From assembly GCF_002531825.1 (NCBI RefSeq), contig NZ_NWSX01000020.1, positions 34,233-98,232 of the forward strand: a stretch of 64,000 nucleotides of DNA. Direction: 5' to 3'. Both the position numbers and the translations under genes were made by a program. Positions within the stretch are counted from its first letter, which is position 1; every line of letters begins with the position of its first letter. Origin of the DNA: Rhizobium sp. J15 (GTDB lineage: Bacteria; Pseudomonadota; Alphaproteobacteria; Rhizobiales; Rhizobiaceae). The notes beneath the pieces were generated by a model that was not told the DNA's origin, searched no databases, and worked only from the letters and a program-made list of their open reading frames with translations. Shown in pieces: positions 24,808-34,323 of the stretch.

Positions 24808-25710
24808 ATGAAGAGGATCCTGATGAGCGTCAGGGACGGCCGCGGTTTCGATATCGTGCTCGTCGCTTTCCCGCTCGGCTTTCTGTTCCTGATGGCGGGT
24901 CTGCCGCTCATCTACAACGTCGTGATGAGTTTCCAGGAGGTCGACATGTTCAGCCTCGGAACCTTCTCGCGTCCCTTCGTCGGCTTCAAGAATTATACCG
25001 ACCTCTTCGCGCAGCCGGAAACGCTGCCGATCCTCTACAATACCGTCATCTTCGTCACCGGCTCCATCGCCGGCCAGTTCCTGATCGGCTTCGGGCTGGC
25101 GCTGTTCTTCTGGGTCAATTTTCCCGGCGCCTCGTGGATGCGTGGCCTCTTCCTGGTCTCCTGGGTGATGCCCGGCCTCGTCGTCGGCGCCATCTGGAAC
25201 TGGATTCTCTCGGGCGATTTCGGCGTGCTGAACTTCATCCTCAGGGAAAGCGGCATCATCTCCGGCAATATCTTCTGGCGCTCGGATCCGCATTATTCGC
25301 TCTATGCCGTGATCATCGCCAATATCTGGCTCGGCACCTCGTTCAACATGATCCTGCTGTCCGTCGGCCTTGCCGGCATCCCAGCCGATCTCTACGAAGC
25401 GGCCGAACTCGATGGCGCCAATGTCTGGCAGCGCTTCTGGACGATCACGCTGCCGATGATGCGCTCGACGATCGGCGCCATCATCGCGCTCGGCCTGATC
25501 TTTACCCTGCAGCAATTCGACCTTTTCGCCGCGATCACCTCGGGCGGGCCGAACAATTCGTCGAACGTCACGCAATATTGGGCCTGGGACCTTTCCTTCC
25601 GGCAATATGATTTCGCCAAGGGCGCGACGATCTCCGTTATCATGATCGTCTTCGTGATGTTCGCCTCCGTCGTCTATGTCCGGTCCACACGTCACGAGGT
25701 GCGCGGATGA
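24808..25710 (+). CDS. Sugar ABC transporter permease (MalF/UgpA-like)
   Basis: 300 residues. The first membrane span (IVLVAFPLGFLFLMAGLPLIY) is followed by the periplasmic region and a five-span BPD_transp_1 domain. The EAA loop is EAAELDGANVWQRFWTITLP, and TSGGPNNSSNVTQYWAWDLSFRQYDF near the C-terminus is standard for this subunit. A GGAGG site lies before the ATG. Its stop overlaps the next permease by four bases. It forms the channel with that permease. Confidence 0.92.
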   Translation: MKRILMSVRDGRGFDIVLVAFPLGFLFLMAGLPLIYNVVMSFQEVDMFSLGTFSRPFVGFKNYTDLFAQPETLPILYNTVIFVTGSIAGQFLIGFGLALFFWVNFPGASWMRGLFLVSWVMPGLVVGAIWNWILSGDFGVLNFILRESGIISGNIFWRSDPHYSLYAVIIANIWLGTSFNMILLSVGLAGIPADLYEAAELDGANVWQRFWTITLPMMRSTIGAIIALGLIFTLQQFDLFAAITSGGPNNSSNVTQYWAWDLSFRQYDFAKGATISVIMIVFVMFASVVYVRSTRHEVRG

Positions 25711-26530
25711 CGACTACCAATCGCGACCGGCTGATGCTGGCAATATCGATCGTCATGGCGGCGATCTATCTCTTCCCGCTCTATTGGATGTACATCACCG
25801 CGCTGAAAAGCGGCTCGGAGATGTTCGCCACGCCGCCGAGCTTCTGGCCGACAGCACCCCAATGGGGCACCTATGCCTATGTCTGGGAAAGCCGCGACAT
25901 GGGCCGCTACCTCTGGAATTCGCTGGTCATCGCTCTCGGCGCCATGGCGCTGATCACCGTGCTCGGCGTCGGCTGCGCCTATGTGCTGGCCAGATACCGC
26001 AATGTCTGGGTGGATATCGGCCTCTTCCTGATCCTGATGTTGCAGGTCCTGCCGGCCTCGCTGATGATCACGCCGATCTTCGTCGGCTTCTCGCAGATCG
26101 GCATGCTGTCCACGCCACGGCTGGCCGTCATCATCGCGGTCGCGGCCAAGAGCATGCCTTTCTTCGTCATCCTGGTGCGCGCCACCTTCATGAGCGTGCC
26201 CCAGGAACTGGAGGAGGCGGCCCTCGTCGACGGCAATTCGCGCGTCGGCGCCTTCTTCAACATCGTGCTGCCGCTTGCCCGCAACGGCATCCTCGTCAGC
26301 GCCATCCTGATCTTCATGCAGGCCTTCGGCGAATTCGTCTATTCGAAGTCGATGATCCAGGCGGTCGACCTTCAGCCGGCAAGCGTCGGCCTCAACTCCT
26401 TCATGGGGCCGAACACCAACGAGTGGAACAACATCATGGCCTACGCCACGATGTATGTGACGCCGATCCTCGCCATCTTCGTTCTCTTGCAGCGCCGCAT
26501 CGTATCCGGCCTCACCTCTGGAGCCCTCAA

Positions 26531-26534
<4 letters not shown>
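25707..26534 (+). CDS. Sugar ABC transporter permease (MalG/UgpE-like)
   Basis: 275 residues. The N-terminal span MLAISIVMAAIYLFPLYWMY is followed by the family's KSGSEMFATPPSFWP loop. The EAA loop is EAALVDGNSRVGAFFNIVLP. The C-terminus QRRIVSGLTSGALK is the usual ending. It overlaps its neighbours on both sides by four bases, so the operon is tightly coupled. Confidence 0.92.
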
Positions 26535-27598
<1,064 letters not shown>

Positions 27599-27700
27599 GA
27601 TCGGGGCGGGCGGCTTCATAAAACCATCATCGGCCTCTGCGAAGGGAGTGGCTCTCCGCACGATTCATTCCGTCATATCCGCAGCATCCGGATTTCCCCA

Positions 27701-28534
27701 ATGACATCTTCTCCGATATCAGCGCGTCTTTCCCCGAACGCGTCATTCCGCCTCATCGTTCTTGCCGAAACGGTGCTGAAGGCGGGCGAAACGGCCCGGG
27801 CCTCCCTGCGGCGGCGGACCTCCGGGGAGATGCTCGCCAAGGCGCCGCGCGATTACCAGACCGAGATCGATGTCGCCGTCGAGCGGATCATCGTCGAGGA
27901 AATGACGAAAGCCTTTCCTGATTACGCCATCCAGGGCGAAGAGGCCGTCGGCAACCGCACGGCCGGGCCGGACACGCCGGTTATCTACATCGATCCGATC
28001 GACGGCACCACCAACTACGCCTGGGGCGTTCCGCATTTCGGCATGACGATCGCGATCGCCGAAGGCGGCAGGCTGGTGACCGGCGTCGTCTACGACGCCA
28101 TGCAGGACGAGCTGTTCAGCGCCGAACGCGGCGGCGGTGCCTATCTCAATGGCGAGCGCATCCGCTGCGCCGATGTCGGCGACATCGAGAACGTGCTGAT
28201 CGGCGCCGGTCTGCCGATCCCCGGGCAGGTCAAGGCGGTCTCGGAAGAGACCTATTTCGAAGCGATCAAACGCCTGATGACGAATACGGCAGGTGTGCGC
28301 CGCCTTGGTTCGGCGGCTTTGTCGATCGCCTATGTCGCCTGCGGCCGGCTGGACGGTTTCTTCGAGGATGGGCTGTCGATCCATGATTTCGGCGCATCGG
28401 CGCTGATGGTCGAAGAGGCGGGCGGCATCGTCACCCGGTTTTCCGGCGCCGAGGTCGACGGCCGCGGCGATATCCTCGCCGCCAGCAAGGTGCTGCATCC
28501 CTGGCTTAGGGAAGGCTTCCGTATCAAAGCCTGA
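27701..28534 (+). CDS. Inositol monophosphatase family protein
   Basis: 277 residues. Motifs are GEEAVGN near residue 80, the family signature IDPIDGTTNYAWGVPHFG near 100, and IHDFGASALMVEEAGG near the C-terminus, where the usual W-D of the second motif is H-D. It resembles the family member at 4028-4852, and both sit beside sugar importers, so they may have parallel roles on sugar phosphates. It may be co-transcribed with the operon upstream. Confidence 0.88.
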   Translation: MTSSPISARLSPNASFRLIVLAETVLKAGETARASLRRRTSGEMLAKAPRDYQTEIDVAVERIIVEEMTKAFPDYAIQGEEAVGNRTAGPDTPVIYIDPIDGTTNYAWGVPHFGMTIAIAEGGRLVTGVVYDAMQDELFSAERGGGAYLNGERIRCADVGDIENVLIGAGLPIPGQVKAVSEETYFEAIKRLMTNTAGVRRLGSAALSIAYVACGRLDGFFEDGLSIHDFGASALMVEEAGGIVTRFSGAEVDGRGDILAASKVLHPWLREGFRIKA

Positions 28535-28666
28535 TTGTTTCGAACCGGCAGGACCATAGACCTCAGCGTCATCTTCAATTGGCGGTGATTGCGAGGCTGC
28601 GCTTATCGCACCGTATGGAAATCGGCAGCGGGAGACACTATCTCTCGGCAAATAAGGAGACATCCA

Positions 28667-29176
28667 ATGACCGAAGAACGTGCAGTGCTCGCCGGTGGCT
28701 GCTTCTGGGGCATGCAGGACCTCATCCGCCGATACAAGGGCGTGATTTCGACCCGCGTCGGCTATACCGGCGGCGATGTGCCGAACGCCACCTACCGCAA
28801 TCACGGAACCCATGCCGAGGCGATCGAGATCATCTTCGACCCGGCCCGGATCAGCTATCGGGACATCCTCGAATTCTTCTTCCAGATCCACGACCCGACC
28901 ACGCGCAACCGCCAGGGCAATGATGTCGGCACGAGCTATCGCTCGGCGATCTTCTACACCAGCCCCGAACAGGAGCGCGTCGCCACGGAAACGATCGCCG
29001 ATGTCGACGCATCGGGCCTCTGGCCCGGCAAGGTCGTCACCGAAGTCGTGCCTGTCAGCGATTTCTGGGAGGCCGAACCCGAGCACCAGGATTATCTGGA
29101 GCGCATCCCGAACGGCTATACCTGCCATTTCATCCGGCCCGGCTGGAAGCTGCCGGCCCGCCAGAAGATCGCCTGA
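28667..29176 (+). CDS. msrA: Peptide-methionine (S)-S-oxide reductase MsrA
   Basis: 169 residues from ATG at 28667 with an AAGGAGA site upstream. The active-site motif GGCFWGMQD lies near residue 10 and holds the catalytic cysteine; the rest matches MsrA: TRVGYTGGDVPNATYRNHGTHAEAIEI, DPTTRNRQGNDVGTSYRSAIFY and EPEHQDYLERIPNGYTCHFIRP. The enzyme reduces methionine-S-sulfoxide in oxidised proteins, using thioredoxin. The length is normal for a single-domain MsrA. It faces the alpha/beta hydrolase gene across a stem-loop. Confidence 0.95.
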   Translation: MTEERAVLAGGCFWGMQDLIRRYKGVISTRVGYTGGDVPNATYRNHGTHAEAIEIIFDPARISYRDILEFFFQIHDPTTRNRQGNDVGTSYRSAIFYTSPEQERVATETIADVDASGLWPGKVVTEVVPVSDFWEAEPEHQDYLERIPNGYTCHFIRPGWKLPARQKIA

Positions 29177-29183
29177 TGCTGCT

Positions 29184-29217
29184 CATGCATGCCGGTATCC
29201 AGATGCCCGCATGCATG
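29184..29217. terminator. Stem-loop between converging genes
   Basis: CATGCATGC (29184-29192) and GCATGCATG (29209-29217) form perfect 9-bp arms with a 16-base loop between the stops of msrA and the hydrolase gene. No T-run follows, so termination is only probable. Confidence 0.45.
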
Positions 29218-29250
29218 GCGCCTGCGTTGGCTTGCCGCTGACCGAACCTT

Positions 29251-30114
29251 TCAGGACGCATGGTCTGCAAGCACGCGCACCATCTCATCGATGTCCCGAT
29301 CGTGAATTTCGTGTCCTCCGCCGGTAATCCGGTGCAGCTTTGCATTCGGAACGACACGCGTGACGGCCTCCGCGTGCTCGATAGGGAATAGCGGGTCCGA
29401 CGTGCCATGGATTGCGAGAACCGGCGCCTCTATGCGGGACGCGTGCAGCGTGACGCCCTTGTCGTCGCTCGACAGCATGAAATGGTTCGTCGCACTGACA
29501 AAGGACGGTGCGCGGTTCATGTCGCGCGCGATCAGGGTACGCACCGCCTCGGCGTCGTGCGGATGCGCGGTGCCGGCAAGCATGGCTGAATCGCGGCGCA
29601 GGAAATCGGCAATGGCTTCAAGATCGGACCAGTCGATGCTTTCGGCAGCCGCGGAGTGTGCCTTGTAAGCTGCGGTGCAGGAAGGCAGCCCGTCAACCCC
29701 GACCGGCGACGAGCTGATCAGGGTGAGCGTCCGCACCCGTCGGGGATGGCGCAATGCGGCTTCCTGCGCCACGAAACCGCCCATCGACATGCCGACGAGA
29801 TGCGCGGTCTCGATGCCATAGGCGTCGAGAATGGCGATGGCGTCATCGCAGAGACCACTGAACGAATAGCCGGGCTTGCCTGGCGGATAGTGCGTGGAAA
29901 GGCCGGTGTCGCGCTGGTCGTAGCGGATGACGTAGCGGCCTTGGGCGGCGAGTTCCTCGCAGAACCGTTCCGGCCACCACAGCATCGAGGACATCACGCC
30001 CATGATCAGCAGCACGGGCGGGTTGGCCGGATCGCCGATTGCCTGAGTCTGGAGCTGCGCTCCGTTGAGTTCGACAATCCTGTCGGCGACGGGAGACGGG
30101 CTGACCGTTTTCAT
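29251..30114 (-). CDS. Alpha/beta hydrolase
   Basis: 287 residues from MKTVSPSPVADRIV. The fold's elements are present: PPVLLIMGVMSSMLWWPERF near the oxyanion region, YDQRDTGLST, the nucleophile elbow GMSMGGFVAQEAAL near residue 110, a late Asp in AIHGTSDPLFPIEHA and the catalytic His in GGGHEIHDRD. This is close to RdmC-type esterases and haloperoxidase-like hydrolases; the substrate is unknown. It is divergent from a methyltransferase gene, and a 10-bp inverted repeat lies between them. Confidence 0.87.
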   Translation of the reverse strand: MKTVSPSPVADRIVELNGAQLQTQAIGDPANPPVLLIMGVMSSMLWWPERFCEELAAQGRYVIRYDQRDTGLSTHYPPGKPGYSFSGLCDDAIAILDAYGIETAHLVGMSMGGFVAQEAALRHPRRVRTLTLISSSPVGVDGLPSCTAAYKAHSAAAESIDWSDLEAIADFLRRDSAMLAGTAHPHDAEAVRTLIARDMNRAPSFVSATNHFMLSSDDKGVTLHASRIEAPVLAIHGTSDPLFPIEHAEAVTRVVPNAKLHRITGGGHEIHDRDIDEMVRVLADHAS

Positions 30115-30126
30115 GACATCATTTCC

Positions 30127-30179
30127 GATTGCATATTGAAACTGGTTTAACCTTGCACAACTGATCCTGATATGCAATC
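30127..30179. promoter_or_regulatory. Long-spaced inverted repeat in a divergent intergenic region
   Basis: GATTGCATAT (30127-30136) and ATATGCAATC (30170-30179) are perfect inverted 10-mers 33 bases apart, placed almost symmetrically between the divergent starts at 30114 and 30212. They could be two half-sites for a regulator acting on both genes or a loop-forming pair. No regulator gene is adjacent. Confidence 0.4.
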
Positions 30180-30211
30180 TGTTTTCGGCAGACGCCAGGG
30201 AGGACGAGTGT

Positions 30212-30991
30212 ATGGCATTGGATCGCGCTGATTTTTACGATGCAGAATTGGCGCGGCACAATCGGCGCCTTCGGGATGTTGCCGATGTCGGCGCGGCCGA
30301 CCGGGTGCTCGACATCGGCTGCGGTGCGGGCCAGACGACGCGCGAGGCCGCCCGCGCCGCGAGGCAGGGAGAAGCGGTCGGCGTGGATACGTCCGCGGAG
30401 ATGCTCGCGGTCGCAAGGCAGCGGAGCACCGTGGAGGGTCTGCGGAATGTGACGTTCGAACAGGGCGATGCGCAATTCCATCCGTTCCCGACAGCCAGTT
30501 TCGACCTCTGCATCAGCCGGTTCGGCGTGATGTTTTTTGCCGATCCGGCAGCGGCCTTTGCCAATATCGGCCGGGCGATACGCCCCGGCGGGCGGCTGGT
30601 GTGGATGGTGTGGCAAAGCGCGGAGCGCAACGAGTGGTCCCGCGCCATCCGGCAGGCCTTGGCGGCTCCAACTGTGGTTTCCAAGGGAAGTCCCGATGCG
30701 TTTTCGCTCGGCGATCCCCGTGTCGCTACCGCGCTTCTGAGCGCGGCAGGCTTTACCTCGATCGACTTTATCGACGTCCGGGAGCCGGTCTTCTACGGAC
30801 CGGACGTCGATGCCGCGTGCAATGCGCTTGCCGGCCTCTATCTTGTGACGGACGCGCTCGCGCGCACGAACGAACAGCCCGACAGGCCGTTGCAGCGGCT
30901 GCGCGATCTACTGGAGGCGCATATGACTCCGGAGGGTGTGTTATTCGACTCGCAGGCGTGGATCATCACCGCTCGCCGGGCGACGGAATAG
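30212..30991 (+). CDS. Class-I SAM-dependent methyltransferase
   Basis: 259 residues; GGAGGACGAGTGT precedes the ATG. The SAM-binding motif I is VLDIGCGAGQTTREAARAA near residue 33, motif II-like region FEQGDAQFHPFPTASFDLCIS, and post-I GVDTSAEMLAVARQ. The pattern FGVMFFADPAAAFANIGRAIRPGGRL is typical of UbiE/Coq5-like methyltransferases with small-molecule substrates. It is divergent from an alpha/beta hydrolase and its stop lies 25 bases from the stop of the converging deaminase gene. Substrate not known. Confidence 0.88.
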   Translation: MALDRADFYDAELARHNRRLRDVADVGAADRVLDIGCGAGQTTREAARAARQGEAVGVDTSAEMLAVARQRSTVEGLRNVTFEQGDAQFHPFPTASFDLCISRFGVMFFADPAAAFANIGRAIRPGGRLVWMVWQSAERNEWSRAIRQALAAPTVVSKGSPDAFSLGDPRVATALLSAAGFTSIDFIDVREPVFYGPDVDAACNALAGLYLVTDALARTNEQPDRPLQRLRDLLEAHMTPEGVLFDSQAWIITARRATE

Positions 30992-31016
30992 TTATACGCG
31001 TCGTTGCCGCCACCTC

Positions 31017-32306
31017 TCAATAGCGCGGTATGTAGTCCAAGCCGCCGTCGATCCGTGCCGGACGCCCGTCCAGGAAGAGCTCGCCGATGCGCGGCGCCGA
31101 GCGGGCGACGACCTTGCCGCGGCGGATCACCGCCAGCCGGTTCGGCTTCAGCCGCAGCGCTTCCAGCGTATCGCTCGCCTGGAGGATGACGAGGTCCGCA
31201 TTGCATCCTTTCTCCAGGCCATAGCCTGCAAGCCCCATCGTCTTCGCCGAATTGACGGTCAGCGCGTCGAAGATCCTTTTCTTGTCGTCGATGCCGGCCA
31301 TCTGCGCGACATGGATCGCCATGTGGCCGACCTCCAGCATGTCGCCGGATCCCATCGAATACCAGGGATCCATGACGCAATCGTGCCCGAAGGAGACATT
31401 CAGCCCCGCATCCATCAGCTCGCGCACCCGGGTCATGCCGCGGCGTTTCGGATAGGTATCGTGCCGGCCCTGCAGCATGATGTTGATCAGCGGATTGGGG
31501 ATCACGTTGATCTCTGCCTCCGCCATCAGCGGGATGAGCTTGGAAACATAATAATTGTCCATCGAATGCATCGAGGTCAGATGCGAGCCGGCGACACGTC
31601 CCTGCAGGCCGAAGCGGATGGTTTGCGCGGCCAGCGTCTCGATATGGCGCGAGAGCGGATCGTCGGTTTCGTCGCAATGCATGTCGACCGGCAGGCCGCG
31701 ATCGGCGGCGATGCGGCAGAGCGCCTCGACCGACGCCGTGCCGTCATCCATCGTCCGCTCGAAGTGGGGAATGCCGCCGACGATATCGACACCCATGTCG
31801 AGCGCCCGGTTGAGCGCGTCGATCGCCCCCGGCGAGCGGTAATAGCCGTCCTGGGGAAAGGCGACCAGTTGCAGATCGATATAGGGCGCGACCCTTTCGC
31901 GGACCTCGATCATCGCCTCGACGGTCACCAGTCTGGGATCGCTGGTATCGACATGGCTGCGGATGAAGAGCAGGCCCTGCGTCACCGCCAGATCGCAATA
32001 GCGCAGCGCGCGATCGACCAGTTCTTCCCTCGTCACGATGGGGCGCAGCCCCCCCCAGAGCGCGATGCCTTCGAGCAATGTGCCGGAGACGTTCATGCGC
32101 GGCAGGCCGAGCGACAGGGTGGCGTCCATATGGAAATGCGGATCGACGAAAGGCGGGCTCACCAGCCTGCCAGTTGCGTCGATTTCCTCTGCCGCCTGCG
32201 CCTGCAGAATGCGCTCGACGGCAACGATCCTGCCGCCGTCGATACCGATATCGACGCCGGTTCGGCCATCGGGGAGATTTGCGTTTCTGACGATCAGATC
32301 GAACAT
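31017..32306 (-). CDS. Cytosine deaminase-like amidohydrolase (CodA family)
   Basis: 429 residues from MFDLIVRNANLPDG. Metal and catalytic motifs of CodA are present in order: FVDPHFHMD (H57, H59), VDMHCDETDD, AGSHLTSMHS, NPLINIMLQGRHDTYPKRRG and GHDCVMDPWYSMGSGDML. E. coli CodA reads GHDDVFDPWY; here the residue after the metal-ligand Asp is Cys instead of Asp, a position known to affect specificity. The enzyme should hydrolyse an exocyclic amino group or a ring amidine, perhaps not on cytosine. It is the last gene of the BMP-type importer operon, 26 bases after a permease gene. Confidence 0.88.
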   Translation of the reverse strand: MFDLIVRNANLPDGRTGVDIGIDGGRIVAVERILQAQAAEEIDATGRLVSPPFVDPHFHMDATLSLGLPRMNVSGTLLEGIALWGGLRPIVTREELVDRALRYCDLAVTQGLLFIRSHVDTSDPRLVTVEAMIEVRERVAPYIDLQLVAFPQDGYYRSPGAIDALNRALDMGVDIVGGIPHFERTMDDGTASVEALCRIAADRGLPVDMHCDETDDPLSRHIETLAAQTIRFGLQGRVAGSHLTSMHSMDNYYVSKLIPLMAEAEINVIPNPLINIMLQGRHDTYPKRRGMTRVRELMDAGLNVSFGHDCVMDPWYSMGSGDMLEVGHMAIHVAQMAGIDDKKRIFDALTVNSAKTMGLAGYGLEKGCNADLVILQASDTLEALRLKPNRLAVIRRGKVVARSAPRIGELFLDGRPARIDGGLDYIPRY

Positions 32307-32332
32307 CGGAGCCTCGTTGGATGTGGATGGTC

Positions 32333-33277
32333 TCAGCGCTCGCCGCGGCGGTAGGGCTGCATCAGCGCCTGCGGAACGCGGGCGCGGCGGGCCATGACGG
32401 CAAGCGCGGCGATGGAGAGGATATAGGGCGTCATCAGGAAGAGCTGATAGGGCACAAGTCCGCTCAGCACGGTTTGCAGCCGAAGCTGAAAGGCATCGAA
32501 GAAGGCGAAGAGCAGGGCGCCGAAAAGCGCGCGGCCCGGCCGCCAGGAGGCGAAGACGACGAGCGCGATGCAGATCCATCCGCGCCCCTGCACCATGGTC
32601 GGGAAGAAGCTGTTGAACGCCGACAAGGTCAGGAAGGCGCCGCCCATTCCCATCAGCGCGCTGCCGGCGATGACCGCGCCGTAACGCACCTTCATCGGAT
32701 TGACGCCCTGGGCCTCCGCCGCATGCGGGTTCTCGCCGGTCATGCGGATCGCAAGCCCCACGGGCGTGCGGAAGATGATGTAGGCCATCAAGAGCGCGAT
32801 CAGGATCGCAAGATAGGTCGGCGCGGTCTGTGTGAAGAAGGCCGGGCCGATGAAGGGCAGCGTCGAGAGGCCGGGAATGGCGATCGGCTGGAACGGCACG
32901 ATGGTGGGCGGCGTATTGGCAAGCGGCACGATCAGCCGGAAGACATAATAGCTGAAGCTCGACGCAAAGAGCGTGACGCCGAGACCGGCGACATGCTGCG
33001 AGAGGCCGAGCGTCACCGTCAGCCCCGCATGCAGCAGACCGAAGACGCCGCCGGCCACTGCGGCAATCAGCAGGCCGGTCCAGAGATCGGCGCCGTGATA
33101 GACGGATAGCCAGCCGATCATCGCGCCGAAGGTCATCATGCCTTCGATGCCGAGATTGAGCACGCCGGCCCGTTCGCAGAGCAGCGCACCGAGCGTGCCG
33201 AAAATCAGCGGCGTGGCGATCCGCAGGATTGCCGCCCAGAGCCCGGCAGACGCGATGATATCGAACAGCTGCGTCAT
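32333..33277 (-). CDS. ABC transporter permease (BMP-type nucleoside importer family)
   Basis: 314 residues with many hydrophobic spans. Features of the YufQ/NupQ-like permease are TPLIFGTLGALLCERAGVLNLGIEGMMTFGAM at the N-terminus (split here as TPLIFGTLGALLCERAGVLN and LGIEGMMTFGAM), IRMTGENPHAAEAQGVN and GGAFLTLSAFNSFFPTMVQG. It overlaps the other permease gene by four bases. It forms the channel with that protein. Known BMP-type systems carry purine or pyrimidine nucleosides, or other ring compounds. Confidence 0.9.
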   Translation of the reverse strand: MTQLFDIIASAGLWAAILRIATPLIFGTLGALLCERAGVLNLGIEGMMTFGAMIGWLSVYHGADLWTGLLIAAVAGGVFGLLHAGLTVTLGLSQHVAGLGVTLFASSFSYYVFRLIVPLANTPPTIVPFQPIAIPGLSTLPFIGPAFFTQTAPTYLAILIALLMAYIIFRTPVGLAIRMTGENPHAAEAQGVNPMKVRYGAVIAGSALMGMGGAFLTLSAFNSFFPTMVQGRGWICIALVVFASWRPGRALFGALLFAFFDAFQLRLQTVLSGLVPYQLFLMTPYILSIAALAVMARRARVPQALMQPYRRGER

Positions 33278-34323
33278 CGCCTTATCCTGTATTGGGTGAA
33301 GAACAAGGCGATCAGCATCGTCAGGAGCGACAGCGCCACCGTGACGTCGGCAATATAGGTCGGGATGCCGAGACCCCGGCTCATGCCGTCGGCGCCGACG
33401 AACATGGTGGCCGTGAAAATGGCGGCGAAGACCACGCCCAGCGGATTGAGATTGGCGAGCATGGCGACGACGATGCCGGCATAGCCGAAGCCAGGCGACA
33501 GGTCCGTCGTCACATAACCCTTGACGCCCATCACCTCGATCGCTCCGGCGAGCCCCGCAAGCCCGCCCGAGACACAGGCGACCTTCACCAGCGTCCTGCC
33601 GAGCGGCACGCCTGCGAAGACCGCGCCGGCGGGACTGAGGCCCGCTGCGCGGGACTGCATGCCGAACACCGTGCGGGACTGGACGAAGTGGACGGCGACC
33701 GCCAGGGCGATCGCAATCGCAAAACCGATATGCAGGCGCGAGCGGGCGATCAGCTTCGGCAGCATGGCATGATCGCTGACGGATTGCGACTGCGGCCAGC
33801 CGAAGGCGAGCGGGTCCTTGAGGACGCCATCTATGAGCATCGAGACGAAAAGCACGGCGATGAAATTCATCAGCAGGCTGGTGACGACCTCATCGACGGA
33901 AAAGCGCAGCCTGAGCCACAACGGGATCAAGATCAGCACCATGCCGGCGATCGCGCCGATCAGCAGCAGCAGCGGAATGAGAATGGGTGCGGGAAGATTG
34001 CCGAGCAGTTTCGAGCTTGCCGCCGCGACGGCGACGGCGCCGAGATAGAACTGGCCCTCGGCGCCGATATTCCAGAGCCGCGCCCGGAAAGCGACGGCGG
34101 CGGCAAGTCCGGTCAGCATCAGCGGCGTTGCCCGCGTCAGCGTTTCGGTCGCCGAAAGCCGCGAGCCGAAGGCGCCGGTCAGGATGCGCCAATAGGCATC
34201 GAGAACAGGTGCGCCGGCGATCGAGATCAGGATGCCCGCCAGCGCCAGCGCCGCGATGACGGCGATAACGGGCGTGACGATCAGCAGGTAAAGCGGGCGG
34301 TGCTCGCGGCGCTCAAATCGCAT
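33274..34323 (-). CDS. ABC transporter permease (BMP-type nucleoside importer family)
   Basis: 349 residues. The YufP/NupP-like pattern is visible: TLTRATPLMLTGLAAAVAFR, LWNIGAEGQFYLGAVAVAAA, VDEVVTSLLMNFIAVLFVSM and AAGLSPAGAVFAGVPLGRTL. About ten membrane spans are predicted by eye. The gene overlaps the ATPase stop by 11 bases and the next permease by four, so it is in the middle of the operon. Confidence 0.9.
   Translation of the reverse strand: MRFERREHRPLYLLIVTPVIAVIAALALAGILISIAGAPVLDAYWRILTGAFGSRLSATETLTRATPLMLTGLAAAVAFRARLWNIGAEGQFYLGAVAVAAASSKLLGNLPAPILIPLLLLIGAIAGMVLILIPLWLRLRFSVDEVVTSLLMNFIAVLFVSMLIDGVLKDPLAFGWPQSQSVSDHAMLPKLIARSRLHIGFAIAIALAVAVHFVQSRTVFGMQSRAAGLSPAGAVFAGVPLGRTLVKVACVSGGLAGLAGAIEVMGVKGYVTTDLSPGFGYAGIVVAMLANLNPLGVVFAAIFTATMFVGADGMSRGLGIPTYIADVTVALSLLTMLIALFFTQYRIRR

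Noticed and set aside
24666..25610. Frame starting inside the RIME-like element and running through the permease
   Set aside because: It is Arg/Pro-rich and out of frame with a permease that has clear membrane spans and an EAA loop.
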